Assembly (NCBI RefSeq): GCF_013003915.1
Contig: NZ_JABAIV010000007.1
Coordinates: forward strand, 1 to 64,000
Direction: 5' to 3'
Length of the DNA stretch: 64,000 nt
From: Telluria aromaticivorans
GTDB lineage: Bacteria; Pseudomonadota; Gammaproteobacteria; Burkholderiales; Burkholderiaceae_D
The stretch's first letter is position 1; each line of letters starts with the position of its first letter. The translations under genes were made by a program, and so were the position numbers. A model generated the notes under the pieces. That model did no database searches and was not told the origin of the DNA. It worked only from the letters and a program-made list of their open reading frames with translations. Below are positions 1 to 9,068 of the stretch, one piece after another.

Positions 1-68
1 TCCCGGTTTCGCTCACGCTGGACCCCAAACTTTTCGGAGTCGACAGCATGAACTACATCGCAAAAGCA

Positions 69-110
69 GACATTTCTACTTTGCCCAAACCGGACATTTC
101 TACTTTGCCC
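69..110. mobile_element. Probable insertion-sequence end (two direct repeats)
   Basis: An 18-bp motif, GACATTTCTACTTTGCCC, occurs twice in direct orientation at 69-86 and 93-110, a 24-bp period. Several ends of IS21-family elements carry repeated motifs of this kind. No transposase is visible, so this would be the last bases of an element lying mainly upstream of the window, or a solo end. The family assignment is from memory of typical IS21 ends. Confidence 0.35.
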
Positions 111-112
111 TT

Positions 113-272
113 ACAGGGTGGGCAATTCGTAATTCAGGGCATTGCCCTGAATTACCTTGCCCACGCGTTCAAACTACGGTACTGCAGCCCGTGCGCCGGC
201 TCGTATTGCAACTATCACCGCGTGGGGTAACCGGGGCCAGTGGCCCGGGTTACAAGCCACCCACCCTACGGT
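113..272. repeat. Dispersed palindromic repeat, locus 1 (two units)
   Basis: Two units of the repeat with CAGGGTGGGC/GTAGGGTGGGC ends face each other. Unit one (about 115-173) has a GGGTGGGC arm and a GCCCACGCGTTCAA arm around a long inner palindrome (AATTCAGGGC against GCCCTGAATT). Unit two (about 207-271) is inverted and ends in CCACCCTACGG. Seven other loci in this window share the arms but differ in the inner stem. No coding potential is credible here. Confidence 0.75.
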
Positions 273-281
273 TCTCACTAA

Positions 282-295
282 TTGACTGGCATTAA
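282..295. promoter_or_regulatory. Possible Crp/Fnr-type dyad upstream of usp-mrp
   Basis: TTGACTGGCATTAA matches the Fnr/Anr pattern TTGAT-N4-ATCAA at eight of ten defined positions. It lies about 90 bp upstream of the universal stress gene, a class often under oxygen control in proteobacteria. A single near-match of this length can arise by chance, so this is only a candidate. Confidence 0.25.
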
Positions 296-382
296 GACAT
301 GCCTGGCGTAACGCGTTGCTGCAATCCATGCAAAAACAGTAAAGTGGACGTATTTGCCACTCGTTCCAGCATGGAGGTTTGC

Positions 383-1270
383 GTGAACGACAGTACCCCT
401 GCTCTCCTGCCCCGCCGCCTGCTGCTGGCGACCGACCTGTGCGCCTGTTGCGACCGTCCACTCGACCGCGCCAGGCAGCTTGCCCTCGAATGGCAGGCCG
501 ATCTCACCGTCCTGACGGTGCGCGAAGGTCCCGCCACGCCCGAAGAAGTCTCGTCCTGGCTCGAAGGCACCGACGCCGTGCACGCCTTCGAGCTGGCCGC
601 GCGCGCCGAGCTGGCCGAGGAATTCGCGGGCACCGGCATGGTCCCGATGCTGCAGGTCGTGCCGGGCGATGTCACCGACGGCATCCTCGGCGCTGCGGCG
701 GCATTGAGCGAAGCGCTGGTCGTCATCGGCGCCTCGCGCAACGAAACCTTCCAGGAACTCATCCTCGGTTCCACCGCCGGGCGCCTGGCCCAGGGCCTGG
801 ATCACCCGCTGCTGGTGGTGCGCCAGCGCACCCGCGGCAGCTATGCCCGCATCCTGGTGGCGAACGACTTTTCCGAAACGGCGCGCGAGGCGCTCGGCAC
901 GGCCCTGCGCCTGCTCCCCGGCCGCCGCATCACCCTGTTCCACGCCCTCGAGGGCAGCGCCTATGCGCCGCTCGAGGCCTCGGCCGCCGCCCTGCAGGAA
1001 GCCCAGGCCGGGAACGAACGCTTCCTCGACGGCTGCGCCCTGCCCGCCGATGTGCGCGGGCGCATCGACATCGTCGTCGGCCGCGGCCTGGTGACCGAGG
1101 CCATCACCCGTCACGTGGTCGAAGGCGCGATCCAGCTGGTGGTGCTCGGCGTGCACCGGCTGTCGGCGGTGGCGCGCGTGTTCATGGGCAGCCGCAACGA
1201 CGACCTGCTCGAGCACCTGCCCTGCGATACCCTGCTGGTGCGCGCAGCGGAAAGCGGCGACGATGGCTGA
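383..1270 (+). CDS. Universal stress protein, tandem UspA domains
   Basis: The product is about 295 residues with two UspA-type alpha/beta domains. The first runs to about residue 150 and ends in a nucleotide-loop-like stretch (VVIGASRN, then LGSTAGRLAQGLDHPLLVVR). The second repeats the pattern (VVLGVHR, then FMGSRNDDLLEHLPCDTLLVR). GTG at 383 is chosen because GGAGG lies 5 bases upstream. An in-frame ATG at 299 would add 28 residues unlike the family. UspA proteins bind ATP or act as stress effectors in the cytoplasm; the ligand here is unknown. The gene ends 45 bp before mrpA on the same strand, so it may head the antiporter operon. Confidence 0.88.
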   Translation: MNDSTPALLPRRLLLATDLCACCDRPLDRARQLALEWQADLTVLTVREGPATPEEVSSWLEGTDAVHAFELAARAELAEEFAGTGMVPMLQVVPGDVTDGILGAAAALSEALVVIGASRNETFQELILGSTAGRLAQGLDHPLLVVRQRTRGSYARILVANDFSETAREALGTALRLLPGRRITLFHALEGSAYAPLEASAAALQEAQAGNERFLDGCALPADVRGRIDIVVGRGLVTEAITRHVVEGAIQLVVLGVHRLSAVARVFMGSRNDDLLEHLPCDTLLVRAAESGDDG

Positions 1271-1315
1271 CGGCCCCGCGCCTCCCCGCTACTCTCCGCA
1301 CCGGAGCTGAACGCG

Positions 1316-4228
1316 ATGCTCCTGTTGCTGCTCCTGCTCCCCTTTGCCGCGGCCCTGGTTGCGGCCTGCATGCCGGGCAATTCGCGCGACCGCCCCGCAG
1401 CCGTCGCCGGCATCGCCACCCTGGTGGCCCTGGTGCTTGCCATCTCCCGCTTCGGGGGCATCGCTGAAGGCGGCGTGCCGCTGGAGCACTACGCCTGGCT
1501 GCCGTCGTTCGGGCTCGACATCGTCCTGCGCATGGACGGCCTGGCCTGGGTGTTCAGCGTCATGGTGCTCGGCATCGGCCTGCTGGTGCTGCTGTATGCG
1601 CGCTACTACATGTCGCGGCGCGACCCGGTGCCGCGCTTCTATGCCTACATCATGGCCTTCATGGGCTCGATGCTCGGGGTGGTGTTGTCGGGGAACCTGA
1701 TCCAGCTGGTGGTGTTCTGGGAGCTGACCAGCGTTACCTCTTTCCTGCTGATCGGCTACTGGCAGGAGCGCAACGATGCGCGGCGCGGCGCCCGCATGGC
1801 ATTTACGGTGACCACCATCGGCGGCCTGTGCCTGCTGGCCGGCGTGCTGCTGCTCGGGCATATCGCCGGCAGCTACGAGCTGGAAGCCGTGCTGGGATCC
1901 GGCAACCTGATCCGGGCCCACGACTGGTACGTCCCTGCGCTGGTGCTGGTGTTGCTGGGCGCCCTGACCAAGAGCGCGCAATTCCCTTTCCACTTCTGGC
2001 TGCCGCACGCGATGGCCGCGCCCACGCCCGTGTCGGCCTACCTGCACTCGGCCACGATGGTCAAGGCCGGCATCTTCCTCCTGATCCGCCTGTGGCCGGC
2101 CCTGGCCGGAACCGAAGAATGGTTCTGGATCCTGGGCTCGGCCGGGGTCTGCACCCTGCTGCTGGGCTCCTTCTTCGCTATCTTCCAGTACGACATGAAG
2201 GGCCTGCTGGCGTATTCGACCATCAGCCACCTGGGCCTGATCACGGTCTTGCTGAGCATCGGCACGCCGCTCTCGGTAGTGGCCGCCATCTTCCACACCA
2301 TGAACCACGCCGTGTTCAAGGCGTCGCTGTTCATGGCGGTGGGCATCGTCGACCACGAATCCGGCACGCGCGACATGCGCATGCTGCGCGGCCTCAAGCG
2401 CGCCATGCCGCACACCGCGGCACTGGCGATTGTCGCCAGCGCCGCCATGGCCGGGGTGCCGCTGATGAACGGCTTCCTGTCGAAGGAGATGTTCTTTGCC
2501 GAGACCATGATCGTGGGCGGCACCGAGAACTGGTGGATGTCGGTGGTCGCAGTGCTGATGGGCCTGTTCAGCGTCGTGTATTCGCTGCGCTTCATCAGCG
2601 TGTTCTTCGGGCCGCTGGCGCATGACCTGCCGGAAGAGCCGCACGAGCCGGCGCGCTGGATGCGGGTGCCGATCGAATGCCTGGTGCTGCTGTGCATCGC
2701 TGTCGGCGTGATGCCAGAGCGCGTGGTGGGCGACGTGCTTGCAGTGGCCGCAAGTTCGGTGCTGGGCCCCACCATGCCCGCCTACGACCTGGCGATCTGG
2801 CATGGTTTCAACCTGCCCCTCGTCATGAGCCTGGTGGCGCTGGGAGGCGGCGTGGCCTGCTACCTGCTGCTGCGCTACCGCTTCGAACTGGCCCAGCGCG
2901 ACCGTGTGCCCTTGCTGCACCGCCTGAAAGGCGCGCAGCTGTACGAAAGCACCCTGCTCGGGCTGTCGCAGGGCGCCGCCTGGCTGATCCGCGTGGCGGG
3001 CACTCGCCAGCTGCAGCCGCAGTTGCTGGTGCTATTGAGCGCCTTCGTGGCGGTGCCGCTGCTGCTGGCCCAGCCCCTGGGGCCCTGGCCGCTGCCGGCC
3101 TTCGAGAACGTTGACCCGCTGTTCGCGCTGCTGTGGCTGATCGGCGCCGGCTGCGCGGTGGCCGCGGCCTGGAAAGCCAAATACCACCGGCTGGCGGCGC
3201 TGGCGCTGGTCGGCGCCACCGGGCTGGCCACCAGCATCACCTTCCTGTGGCTGTCGGCGCCCGACCTGGCCCTGACCCAGCTGATGGTGGAAACCGTGAC
3301 CACGGTGCTGATCCTGCTCGGCCTGCGCTGGCTGCCGCCGCGCTTCATGCCTGCCCACCTGGGCGGGCATGCGCCGCGCGGCACCCGCCTGCGCCGGGGG
3401 CGCGATGCGCTGGTGGCGGTAGCGGGCGGGCTGGCGTTGGCGGCCGTGAGCTATGCGGTGATCAAGCAGCCGGCGGTGCCGAGCATCCGCGACTTCTTCG
3501 TGCTGCGCGCGCTGTCCGAGGGCGGTGGCGCGAACGTCGTCAACGTGCTGCTGATCGACTTCCGCGGCTTCGACACCATGGGCGAAATCACGGTGCTGTC
3601 GGCGGTGGCGCTCACGGTGTATGCGCTGCTGCGGCGCTTCCGCCCGGCGCCCGAGAGCATCTCCATCCCGCTGCAGCAGGCCAGCGACGTCGACCCGGCC
3701 ATCACCCAGAAGCCCGCCCAGCAGGCGCGCGACGGCTACCTGATGATCCAGGCGGTCTACCTGCGCTTCTTGCTGCCCGTGATGGGCGTGATCGCCGTGT
3801 ACTTCTTCATGCGTGGCCATAACCTGCCGGGCGGCGGCTTCGTCGCCGGCCTGATCTTCGCCACCGCCCTCATCGTGCAGTACATGGTGGCCGGCACCGA
3901 CTGGGTCGAATCGCACCTGCGCCTGCGCCCGCACCAGTGGATCGGCTGGGGCCTGGTGTGCGCCTGCGCCACCGGCCTGGGCGCCTGGCTGTTCGGCTAC
4001 CCCTTCCTGACCAGCCACACTGCCCACGTCACGCTGCCGCTGTTGGGCAGCATGCACCTGCCCTCGGCCTTCGTGTTCGACCTCGGCGTGTTCTTCGTGG
4101 TAGTCGGCACCACCATGCTCATTTTGGTGGCGCTGGCCCACCAGTCGCTGCGCAGCCGCCGCACGCCGCACGGCAGCAGCCGCAGCGCCGCGCTCGCGGC
4201 CATCCCTCCCACCAAGGAAATCCGGTAA
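1316..4228 (+). CDS. mrpA: Monovalent cation/H+ antiporter subunit A, fused to subunit B
   Basis: The 970-residue membrane protein is the large subunit of an Mrp/Mnh/Pha-type antiporter, which exchanges Na+ or K+ for H+ across the inner membrane. The N-terminal two thirds is NuoL/MrpA-like, with the conserved glutamate in the WELTS motif (E136) and the lysine region TKSAQFPFHFWLP near residue 219. A MrpA C-terminal region follows, with a MnhB domain at about 800-940 (motif HNLPGGGFVAGL). The fusion replaces a separate mrpB, as in Pha systems of proteobacteria. The stop codon TAA abuts the mrpC ATG. The transported cation cannot be told from sequence. Confidence 0.95.
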   Translation: MLLLLLLLPFAAALVAACMPGNSRDRPAAVAGIATLVALVLAISRFGGIAEGGVPLEHYAWLPSFGLDIVLRMDGLAWVFSVMVLGIGLLVLLYARYYMSRRDPVPRFYAYIMAFMGSMLGVVLSGNLIQLVVFWELTSVTSFLLIGYWQERNDARRGARMAFTVTTIGGLCLLAGVLLLGHIAGSYELEAVLGSGNLIRAHDWYVPALVLVLLGALTKSAQFPFHFWLPHAMAAPTPVSAYLHSATMVKAGIFLLIRLWPALAGTEEWFWILGSAGVCTLLLGSFFAIFQYDMKGLLAYSTISHLGLITVLLSIGTPLSVVAAIFHTMNHAVFKASLFMAVGIVDHESGTRDMRMLRGLKRAMPHTAALAIVASAAMAGVPLMNGFLSKEMFFAETMIVGGTENWWMSVVAVLMGLFSVVYSLRFISVFFGPLAHDLPEEPHEPARWMRVPIECLVLLCIAVGVMPERVVGDVLAVAASSVLGPTMPAYDLAIWHGFNLPLVMSLVALGGGVACYLLLRYRFELAQRDRVPLLHRLKGAQLYESTLLGLSQGAAWLIRVAGTRQLQPQLLVLLSAFVAVPLLLAQPLGPWPLPAFENVDPLFALLWLIGAGCAVAAAWKAKYHRLAALALVGATGLATSITFLWLSAPDLALTQLMVETVTTVLILLGLRWLPPRFMPAHLGGHAPRGTRLRRGRDALVAVAGGLALAAVSYAVIKQPAVPSIRDFFVLRALSEGGGANVVNVLLIDFRGFDTMGEITVLSAVALTVYALLRRFRPAPESISIPLQQASDVDPAITQKPAQQARDGYLMIQAVYLRFLLPVMGVIAVYFFMRGHNLPGGGFVAGLIFATALIVQYMVAGTDWVESHLRLRPHQWIGWGLVCACATGLGAWLFGYPFLTSHTAHVTLPLLGSMHLPSAFVFDLGVFFVVVGTTMLILVALAHQSLRSRRTPHGSSRSAALAAIPPTKEIR

Positions 4229-4573
4229 ATGGAAACCGTCATCGCGCTCGCCATCGGCATCGTGTTCGGCTCGGGCATCTGGCTGGTGCTGCGCCCGCGC
4301 AGCTTCCAGGTGCTGATCGGGCTGATGCTGATGTCGTATGCGGTCAACCTGTTCATCTTCGCCATGGGGCGGCTAACGGTGGACCGGCCCCCGCTCACGC
4401 CGGCAGGCACCGTGCCTGACCCTTCGGCGCTGGCCGACCCGGTGCCGCAGGCGCTGGTGCTGACGGCAATCGTCATCGGCTTCGCCACCACCGCGCTCTA
4501 CCTGGTCGTGATGATCGGCGCGCGCGGCCTGACCGGCACCGACCACGTCGACGGCGAGGAGCCGGAAGAATGA
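4229..4573 (+). CDS. mrpC: Monovalent cation/H+ antiporter subunit C
   Basis: A 114-residue NuoK-like protein with three hydrophobic segments, including LIGLMLMSYAVNLFIFAMG and VIGFATTALYLVVMIGARG. It is the small membrane subunit that packs between the antiporter-like subunits of the Mrp complex. It begins directly after the mrpA stop and its TGA overlaps the mrpD ATG (ATGA), so translation is likely coupled. The acidic tail (VDGEEPEE) is cytoplasmic by analogy. Length is normal for the family. Confidence 0.95.
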   Translation: METVIALAIGIVFGSGIWLVLRPRSFQVLIGLMLMSYAVNLFIFAMGRLTVDRPPLTPAGTVPDPSALADPVPQALVLTAIVIGFATTALYLVVMIGARGLTGTDHVDGEEPEE

Positions 4574-6195
4574 CTCTTGACTCGACCCTGCACCTGGTGA
4601 TCGTCCCGGTCCTGCTGCCGCTGCTGTGCGGCGGGCTGCTGGCGACGATCAAGCAGGGCCGCCACCGCCTGAAGTTCGCGCTGTCCTATGGCTCCGCGGT
4701 GGCGCTGCTGGCCAACGCCCTGGGACTGGCGGCGCTCGCCGACGGCAGCTGGCCGGACGGCATCGGCGTGTATTTCGCCGCCAACTGGGCCGCGCCCTTC
4801 GGCATCGCGCTGGTGGCCGACCGCCTGTCCGCCGCCATGCTGGTGCTGACCGCGATGCTGGCCCTGGGCGCCCTGCACTACGCGCAGCCGCGCTGGAGCC
4901 GCATCGGCGTGCATTTCCATTCGCTGTTCCAGTTCCTGCTGATGGGGATTAATGGCGCCTTCCTGACCCACGACCTGTTCAACCTGTTCGTGTTCTTCGA
5001 GGTGATGCTGGCCGCGTCCTATGGCCTGGTGCTGCACGGGTATAACGTGGAGCGCCTGCGCGCCAGCCTGCAGTACATCGCCGTGAACCTGGTGGCCGCC
5101 CTGTTCTTCCTGGTCGGCGTCGCGCTCATCTACGCCACCACCGGCACCCTGAACATGGCCGACATGGCGGGACGGATCGGCGCGCTGGCCACCGGCGATA
5201 TCGGCTTGCTGAAAACCGGGGTAGCGGTGCTGGCGCTGGCCTTCCTGGCCAAGGGCGCCATGTGGCCGCTGGGCTTCTGGCTGCCCACTACCTATGCGGC
5301 CGCCTCGCCGCCCGTGGCAGCCATGCTGGTCCTCATGACCAAGGTCGGCGCATATGTCGTGCTGCGCATCTGGCTGCTGGTCTTCCCGGAAGGCGCCGGC
5401 GAGATGGCGCGCTATGGTTATGAGGCGCTGCTGTGGGGCGGCATGGCGACCATCGTGTTCGGCGCGGCCGGCATGCTGGCCACCGATACCGCCGGCCGCC
5501 TGGCCGGCTATGCGGCGATCGTCTCGTCCGGCACGCTGCTGGCCGTGATCGGCTATGGCCAGGCCTCGCTCGTCACCGCCGGCCTCTATTATTTCTTCGC
5601 CTCGACCGTCGCCCTGGCCGCCTTCGTGCTGCTGATCGAACTCGTCGACCGCATCCGCACGCCGGCCGCGGCGCTGCTGGCGCTGACCGCCGAAGCCTAT
5701 GCGGTCGAAGACACCCCGGCCGAACCGAAGGGCAAGGGCGTGCCCGCCACCATGGCCTTCCTGTCGCTGGCCTTCGCAGCCTGCGCACTGACCATTGCCG
5801 GCCTGCCGCCGTTGTCGGGCTTCGTCGCCAAGTTCGGCATGTTCCACGCCCTGCTCAACCCGGAACCGGGCGCACCGGCGATCGCCGGCAGCGGCTGGAC
5901 CCTGATGGCGCTGGTGTTCGCCTCCGGCCTGGTCGCCATCGTGTCGCTGATGCGCTTCGGCGTGCGCACCTTCTGGACCACCGACACGGTCGGCCCGCCG
6001 CGCCTGCATACGGCGGAGGTGATGCCGGTGGCAGCGCTGCTGGTCGTCTCGGTGCTGCTCACGGTGCAGGCCCAGCCTTTGTACGACTATCTCGGACGCG
6101 CCAGCGCCGGCATGCACCGGCCCGCCCTGTATATCGACCGGGTATTGGGCACGCCGCCGGTGCCCGGCCCGGCGCACCCCGGGGAGGCGCCATGA
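4570..6195 (+). CDS. mrpD: Monovalent cation/H+ antiporter subunit D
   Basis: A 541-residue polytopic protein of the NuoM/NuoN/MrpD family with about 14 membrane segments. The conserved glutamate of the proton path sits in VFFEVMLAASYG (E144), and the lysine region AFLAKGAMWPLGFWLP lies near residue 230. It works with MrpA as the second ion-translocating subunit. It overlaps mrpC by four bases and mrpE by four bases (both ATGA), the usual compact mrp arrangement. The loop near residues 375-395 (EDTPAEPKGKG) is charged and variable. Confidence 0.95.
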   Translation: MTLDSTLHLVIVPVLLPLLCGGLLATIKQGRHRLKFALSYGSAVALLANALGLAALADGSWPDGIGVYFAANWAAPFGIALVADRLSAAMLVLTAMLALGALHYAQPRWSRIGVHFHSLFQFLLMGINGAFLTHDLFNLFVFFEVMLAASYGLVLHGYNVERLRASLQYIAVNLVAALFFLVGVALIYATTGTLNMADMAGRIGALATGDIGLLKTGVAVLALAFLAKGAMWPLGFWLPTTYAAASPPVAAMLVLMTKVGAYVVLRIWLLVFPEGAGEMARYGYEALLWGGMATIVFGAAGMLATDTAGRLAGYAAIVSSGTLLAVIGYGQASLVTAGLYYFFASTVALAAFVLLIELVDRIRTPAAALLALTAEAYAVEDTPAEPKGKGVPATMAFLSLAFAACALTIAGLPPLSGFVAKFGMFHALLNPEPGAPAIAGSGWTLMALVFASGLVAIVSLMRFGVRTFWTTDTVGPPRLHTAEVMPVAALLVVSVLLTVQAQPLYDYLGRASAGMHRPALYIDRVLGTPPVPGPAHPGEAP

Positions 6196-6710
6196 GCCCG
6201 TGGATTCCTTTCCCCATCGTGTCGCTGGCACTGTGCGCCCTGTGGCTGCTGCTGAACCAGGCGCTCGATCCGGCCAACCTGTTGTTCGGCGTGCTGCTGG
6301 GGATCGCCGTGCCGCAGCTAGCGCGCAGGCTGCAGCCGCTCGGCTACCCGCGCCTGCGCGCCCCGCTGACCTTTATGCGCCTGATGGGGTTCGCGCTGGT
6401 GGAGATCGTCCGCTCCTGCTTCAACGTCTGCCACATCATCCTGTTCAGGGACCATCGCACCGTCAACTCGCAGTTCATCCGCGTGCCGCTCACCATGCGC
6501 GATCCCTACGGCCTGGCGATGCTGTCCTGCCTGATCAACATGACGCCCGGTACCGTCTGGGTGGAGATCTTCCCGGAGCGGCACGAGCTGGCCTTGCACG
6601 TGTTCGACCTGCACGACGAAGGGTGGTGGGTCGACACGATCAAGACGCGCTACGAGCGGCCCCTGATCGATATCTTTGAATCGGAGAACGGCAATGGAAA
6701 CCCTGCTTGA
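6192..6710 (+). CDS. mrpE: Monovalent cation/H+ antiporter subunit E
   Basis: A 172-residue protein with two N-terminal hydrophobic segments followed by the conserved MrpE domain (VPLTMRDPYGLAMLSCLINM, then TPGTVWVE). ATG at 6192 is chosen because it overlaps the mrpD stop in ATGA and matches family length; the open frame continues far upstream only as an antisense-like extension. MrpE is needed for complex assembly and activity. It overlaps mrpF by 17 bases. Confidence 0.93.
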   Translation: MSPWIPFPIVSLALCALWLLLNQALDPANLLFGVLLGIAVPQLARRLQPLGYPRLRAPLTFMRLMGFALVEIVRSCFNVCHIILFRDHRTVNSQFIRVPLTMRDPYGLAMLSCLINMTPGTVWVEIFPERHELALHVFDLHDEGWWVDTIKTRYERPLIDIFESENGNGNPA

Positions 6711-6972
6711 GTTTTCAATCGGCTACGCGATGGTGTGCGTGCTGGCGGCGATGGCCCTCTGCGCGGTGCGCCTGTTGATTGGCCCCTCGGCCCACGACCG
6801 GGTACTGGCGCTGGACACGCTCTGGATGTGCGGCATGCTGCTGGCCATCGTGTTGGGTATCCGCTTCGGCACCCAGGTCTATTTCGAGGTGGCGATCCTG
6901 ATCGCGCTGGTGGGCTTCGTGTCGACGGTCGCGATGGCGAAGTTTTTAATGCGCGGGGAGATCATCGAATGA
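6694..6972 (+). CDS. mrpF: Monovalent cation/H+ antiporter subunit F
   Basis: A 92-residue protein with three membrane segments (FSIGYAMVCVLAAMALCAVR, then MCGMLLAIVLGIRFG, then VAILIALVGFVSTVAMAKFL) and the conserved IGPSAHDRVLALDT turn. ATG at 6694 has GGAG upstream. An in-frame TTG at 6676 is less likely. The end overlaps mrpG by four bases. It is the small subunit interacting with MrpG and MrpE in the membrane complex. Confidence 0.93.
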   Translation: METLLEFSIGYAMVCVLAAMALCAVRLLIGPSAHDRVLALDTLWMCGMLLAIVLGIRFGTQVYFEVAILIALVGFVSTVAMAKFLMRGEIIE

Positions 6973-7373
6973 CGGGCATCGAGCATATTCCCGGCTGGGC
7001 GGCCCTGCCGGTGGCGCTGCTGCTGGTGCTGGGCGCGACCATCATCCTGATCGGCGCCCTCGGCCTGCTGCGCCTGCGCACCTTTTATCAACGCATCCAC
7101 GGGCCGGCCATCACCGTGACGCTGGGCGCCGGCTGCCTGCTGCTGGCATCGATGGTGTATTTCACGGTGGCGCAGTCGCGGCTGGTGATCCACGAGATCA
7201 TCATCTCGGTGTTCCTCTTGATGACGGCGCCGGTGGTGGCGATGACGATCATGCGCGCGGCGGTGTACCGCGATCTAAGGGCACGCAGGCATGAGGCGGG
7301 GGCGACGGCGGGGGATGTGTATAGCATTATCGATGGGACGGCGGACAGCCCGCAGGGCGGCCGCCCTGACTGA
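6969..7373 (+). CDS. mrpG: Monovalent cation/H+ antiporter subunit G
   Basis: A 134-residue protein with three membrane segments and the MrpG signature LGLLRLRTFYQRIHGPA. It is the last gene of the operon. A hydrophilic C-terminal tail rich in G, D and R (about residues 110-134) is longer than in many MrpG proteins. No intrinsic terminator is evident directly after it; the IS1182 fragment begins about 50 bp downstream. Confidence 0.93.
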   Translation: MTGIEHIPGWAALPVALLLVLGATIILIGALGLLRLRTFYQRIHGPAITVTLGAGCLLLASMVYFTVAQSRLVIHEIIISVFLLMTAPVVAMTIMRAAVYRDLRARRHEAGATAGDVYSIIDGTADSPQGGRPD

Positions 7374-7420
7374 CCATGCCTGGCGGGCGCCGACCCATGA
7401 AAAAGCGGAGCTCAACTGAC

Positions 7421-7815
7421 CGACGGTCGATTCGATAAGGCCGATTTCATTTATCACCCGTCAAAGAACGAGTATCGCTGCCCGGCAGGCGAGTCCCGGA
7501 TACAGCGTTCCGCAAGCGTCGAAAAAGGCATGACGAACACCGCTACTGAAGCTCGAACTGCAAAGCCTGCACACTCAAGGATAAGTGCACGCCGGGCGCG
7601 CGGCGGCGCGTGACCCGCTGGGAACATCAGGACGTGCTCGACGACATGCAGGCACGTCTTGAACAGGCGCGAGACGCCATGCGAATCCGACGTTCGACTG
7701 TCGAGCATCCGTACGCGACAATCAAGGCGTGGATGGGAGCGACGCACTTCCTGAGCCTATAACTTCAGGCGCTTGATGGCGATTCTGGGCATTGAGAAGA
7801 TGCTGGCAGCAATCC
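7421..7815 (+). pseudogene. IS1182-family transposase remnant, copy 1
   Basis: Translation in shifting frames gives GRFDKADFIYHPSKNEYRC, CTPGARRRVTRWEHQDVLDD, MRIRRSTVEHPYATIKAWMG and YNFRRLMAILGIEKMLAAI, which is the C-terminal half of an IS1182-type DDE transposase. A base is missing near 7537 relative to the homologous fragment at 14444-14890, and further shifts occur before the C-terminus. The N-terminal half is absent. By eye the two copies are close to 90 percent identical at the DNA level where they align. They point in opposite directions and flank the iron-uptake genes. Confidence 0.85.
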
Positions 7816-7897
7816 CGGCGTATGCCCGTTTTCTGACGCTGCAAGCCCTGCTTGCGGTGTTCAGTTTATCGGAATCTGGTTTTTTCAACGAAGAGGT

Positions 7898-7912
7898 AAA
7901 TGAGTGTCATTT
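7898..7912. promoter_or_regulatory. Fur-box-like operator of fbpA
   Basis: AAATGAGTGTCATTT is a perfect 6-3-6 palindrome. It contains AATGA-N3-TCATT, the core of the Fur consensus. It lies 55 bp before the fbpA start. A possible promoter directly follows: TTGCAT (7911-7916) and TACCCT (7934-7939) separated by 17 bp. The position and target gene fit iron repression by Fur; binding itself is inferred. Confidence 0.55.
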
Positions 7913-7966
7913 GCATCTCCCGGTTCGTTTTGTTACCCTGCAGTTTTAAGTAACTACAGGAAGACC

Positions 7967-8983
7967 GTGAGCCCGAACAAAATCGCAGCCCTTGCCTTGC
8001 TCTCGCTGGTGGCCTTGCCTGCCACTAGCCAGGACAAAGTACTGAACCTGTATTCCGCGCGCCATTACCAGACCGATGAAGCGCTGTACACGGATTTCAC
8101 GAAGCAGACCGGAATCAAGATCAATCGCATCGAAGCGGGTGAAAACGAGCTGCTCGAGCGCCTGCGCAACGAGGGCGCCTATAGCCCGGCCGACGTCTTC
8201 CTGACGGTCGATGCGGCCAGGCTGGGCAAGGCCGAGGAAATGGGCCTGTTCGCACCGGTTAAATCGGCAGTGCTGACGCAGCGTATCCCAGCGCATCTGC
8301 GCACCGACACCTGGTTCTCGTTCTCGCAGCGCGCGCGCGTGATTGTCGCCAACAAGACGCGCGTGAACGCGGCCGATGTCCAGACCTACGAGAGCCTCGC
8401 CAATCCGAAGCTCAAGAGCCAGGTGTGTGTACGTTCCGGCGCCCATCCGTATAACCTGTCGCTCGGCGCCGCCATCCTCAATCACCACGGCGAACAAAAG
8501 ACGCAGGCCTGGGCCAAGGGCCTGGTGGAGAACTTTGCGCGCGCGCCGAAGGGCGGCGACACCGACCAGATCAAGGCCGTTGCTGCCGGCGAGTGCGGAG
8601 TTGCGCTGGCAAACTCCTACTATGTCGCGCGCATGCTGCGCTCGGACAAGCCGGAAGACAAAAGGGTCATGGAAAATGTGACGGTCATCTGGCCGAACCA
8701 GAAGACCACGGGCGCCCACATGAACATTTCCGGCGGTGGCATGCTCAAGACCGCGCCGAACAAAGAGTCCGCGGTCAAGTTCCTGGAATACTTGGCATCG
8801 AACCAGGCACAGGTTTATTTTGCTGACGGAAATAACGAGTGGCCGGTCGTCGCCAGCGTCAAGACCAGCAATCCCGGTCTGGCCGCAATGGGCAACTTCA
8901 AGGCCGATACCGTGAAAGTTGGCGCCCTGGCCGCGAAACAAGCCGAAGTCCAGAAGATCTACGACCGCGCCGGCTGGCGCTGA
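7967..8983 (+). CDS. fbpA: Ferric iron ABC transporter, periplasmic binding protein
   Basis: The 338-residue product is a family 1 extracellular solute-binding protein of the FbpA/FutA type, which carries Fe3+ in the periplasm to the FbpBC importer. GTG at 7967 is chosen: AGGA lies just upstream and translation then starts with a signal peptide (SPNKIAALALLSLVALPATS) followed by VLNLYSARHYQTDEALY, the usual mature start. The tyrosine pair in NSYYVARM is in the place of the iron-binding tyrosines of the family. A Fur-like box precedes the gene and a strong hairpin terminator follows it. The permease gene converges on it from the other strand, which is not the usual fbpABC operon order. Confidence 0.9.
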   Translation: MSPNKIAALALLSLVALPATSQDKVLNLYSARHYQTDEALYTDFTKQTGIKINRIEAGENELLERLRNEGAYSPADVFLTVDAARLGKAEEMGLFAPVKSAVLTQRIPAHLRTDTWFSFSQRARVIVANKTRVNAADVQTYESLANPKLKSQVCVRSGAHPYNLSLGAAILNHHGEQKTQAWAKGLVENFARAPKGGDTDQIKAVAAGECGVALANSYYVARMLRSDKPEDKRVMENVTVIWPNQKTTGAHMNISGGGMLKTAPNKESAVKFLEYLASNQAQVYFADGNNEWPVVASVKTSNPGLAAMGNFKADTVKVGALAAKQAEVQKIYDRAGWR

Positions 8984-9014
8984 TCTGCTTTTTCACAGAC
9001 TGGCAGCACGTCGA

Positions 9015-9046
9015 CAATGCCGTCCGGTTCGCACCGGACGGCATTG
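9015..9046. terminator. Bidirectional intrinsic terminator between fbpA and fbpB
   Basis: A perfect 13-bp stem (CAATGCCGTCCGG paired with CCGGACGGCATTG) with a 6-base loop sits between the convergent 3' ends of fbpA and fbpB. A T-rich stretch (TTCGTTT) follows on the plus strand. It can serve both genes. Confidence 0.8.
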
Positions 9047-9068
9047 TTCGTTTCAAGCGCTGCGCCGC

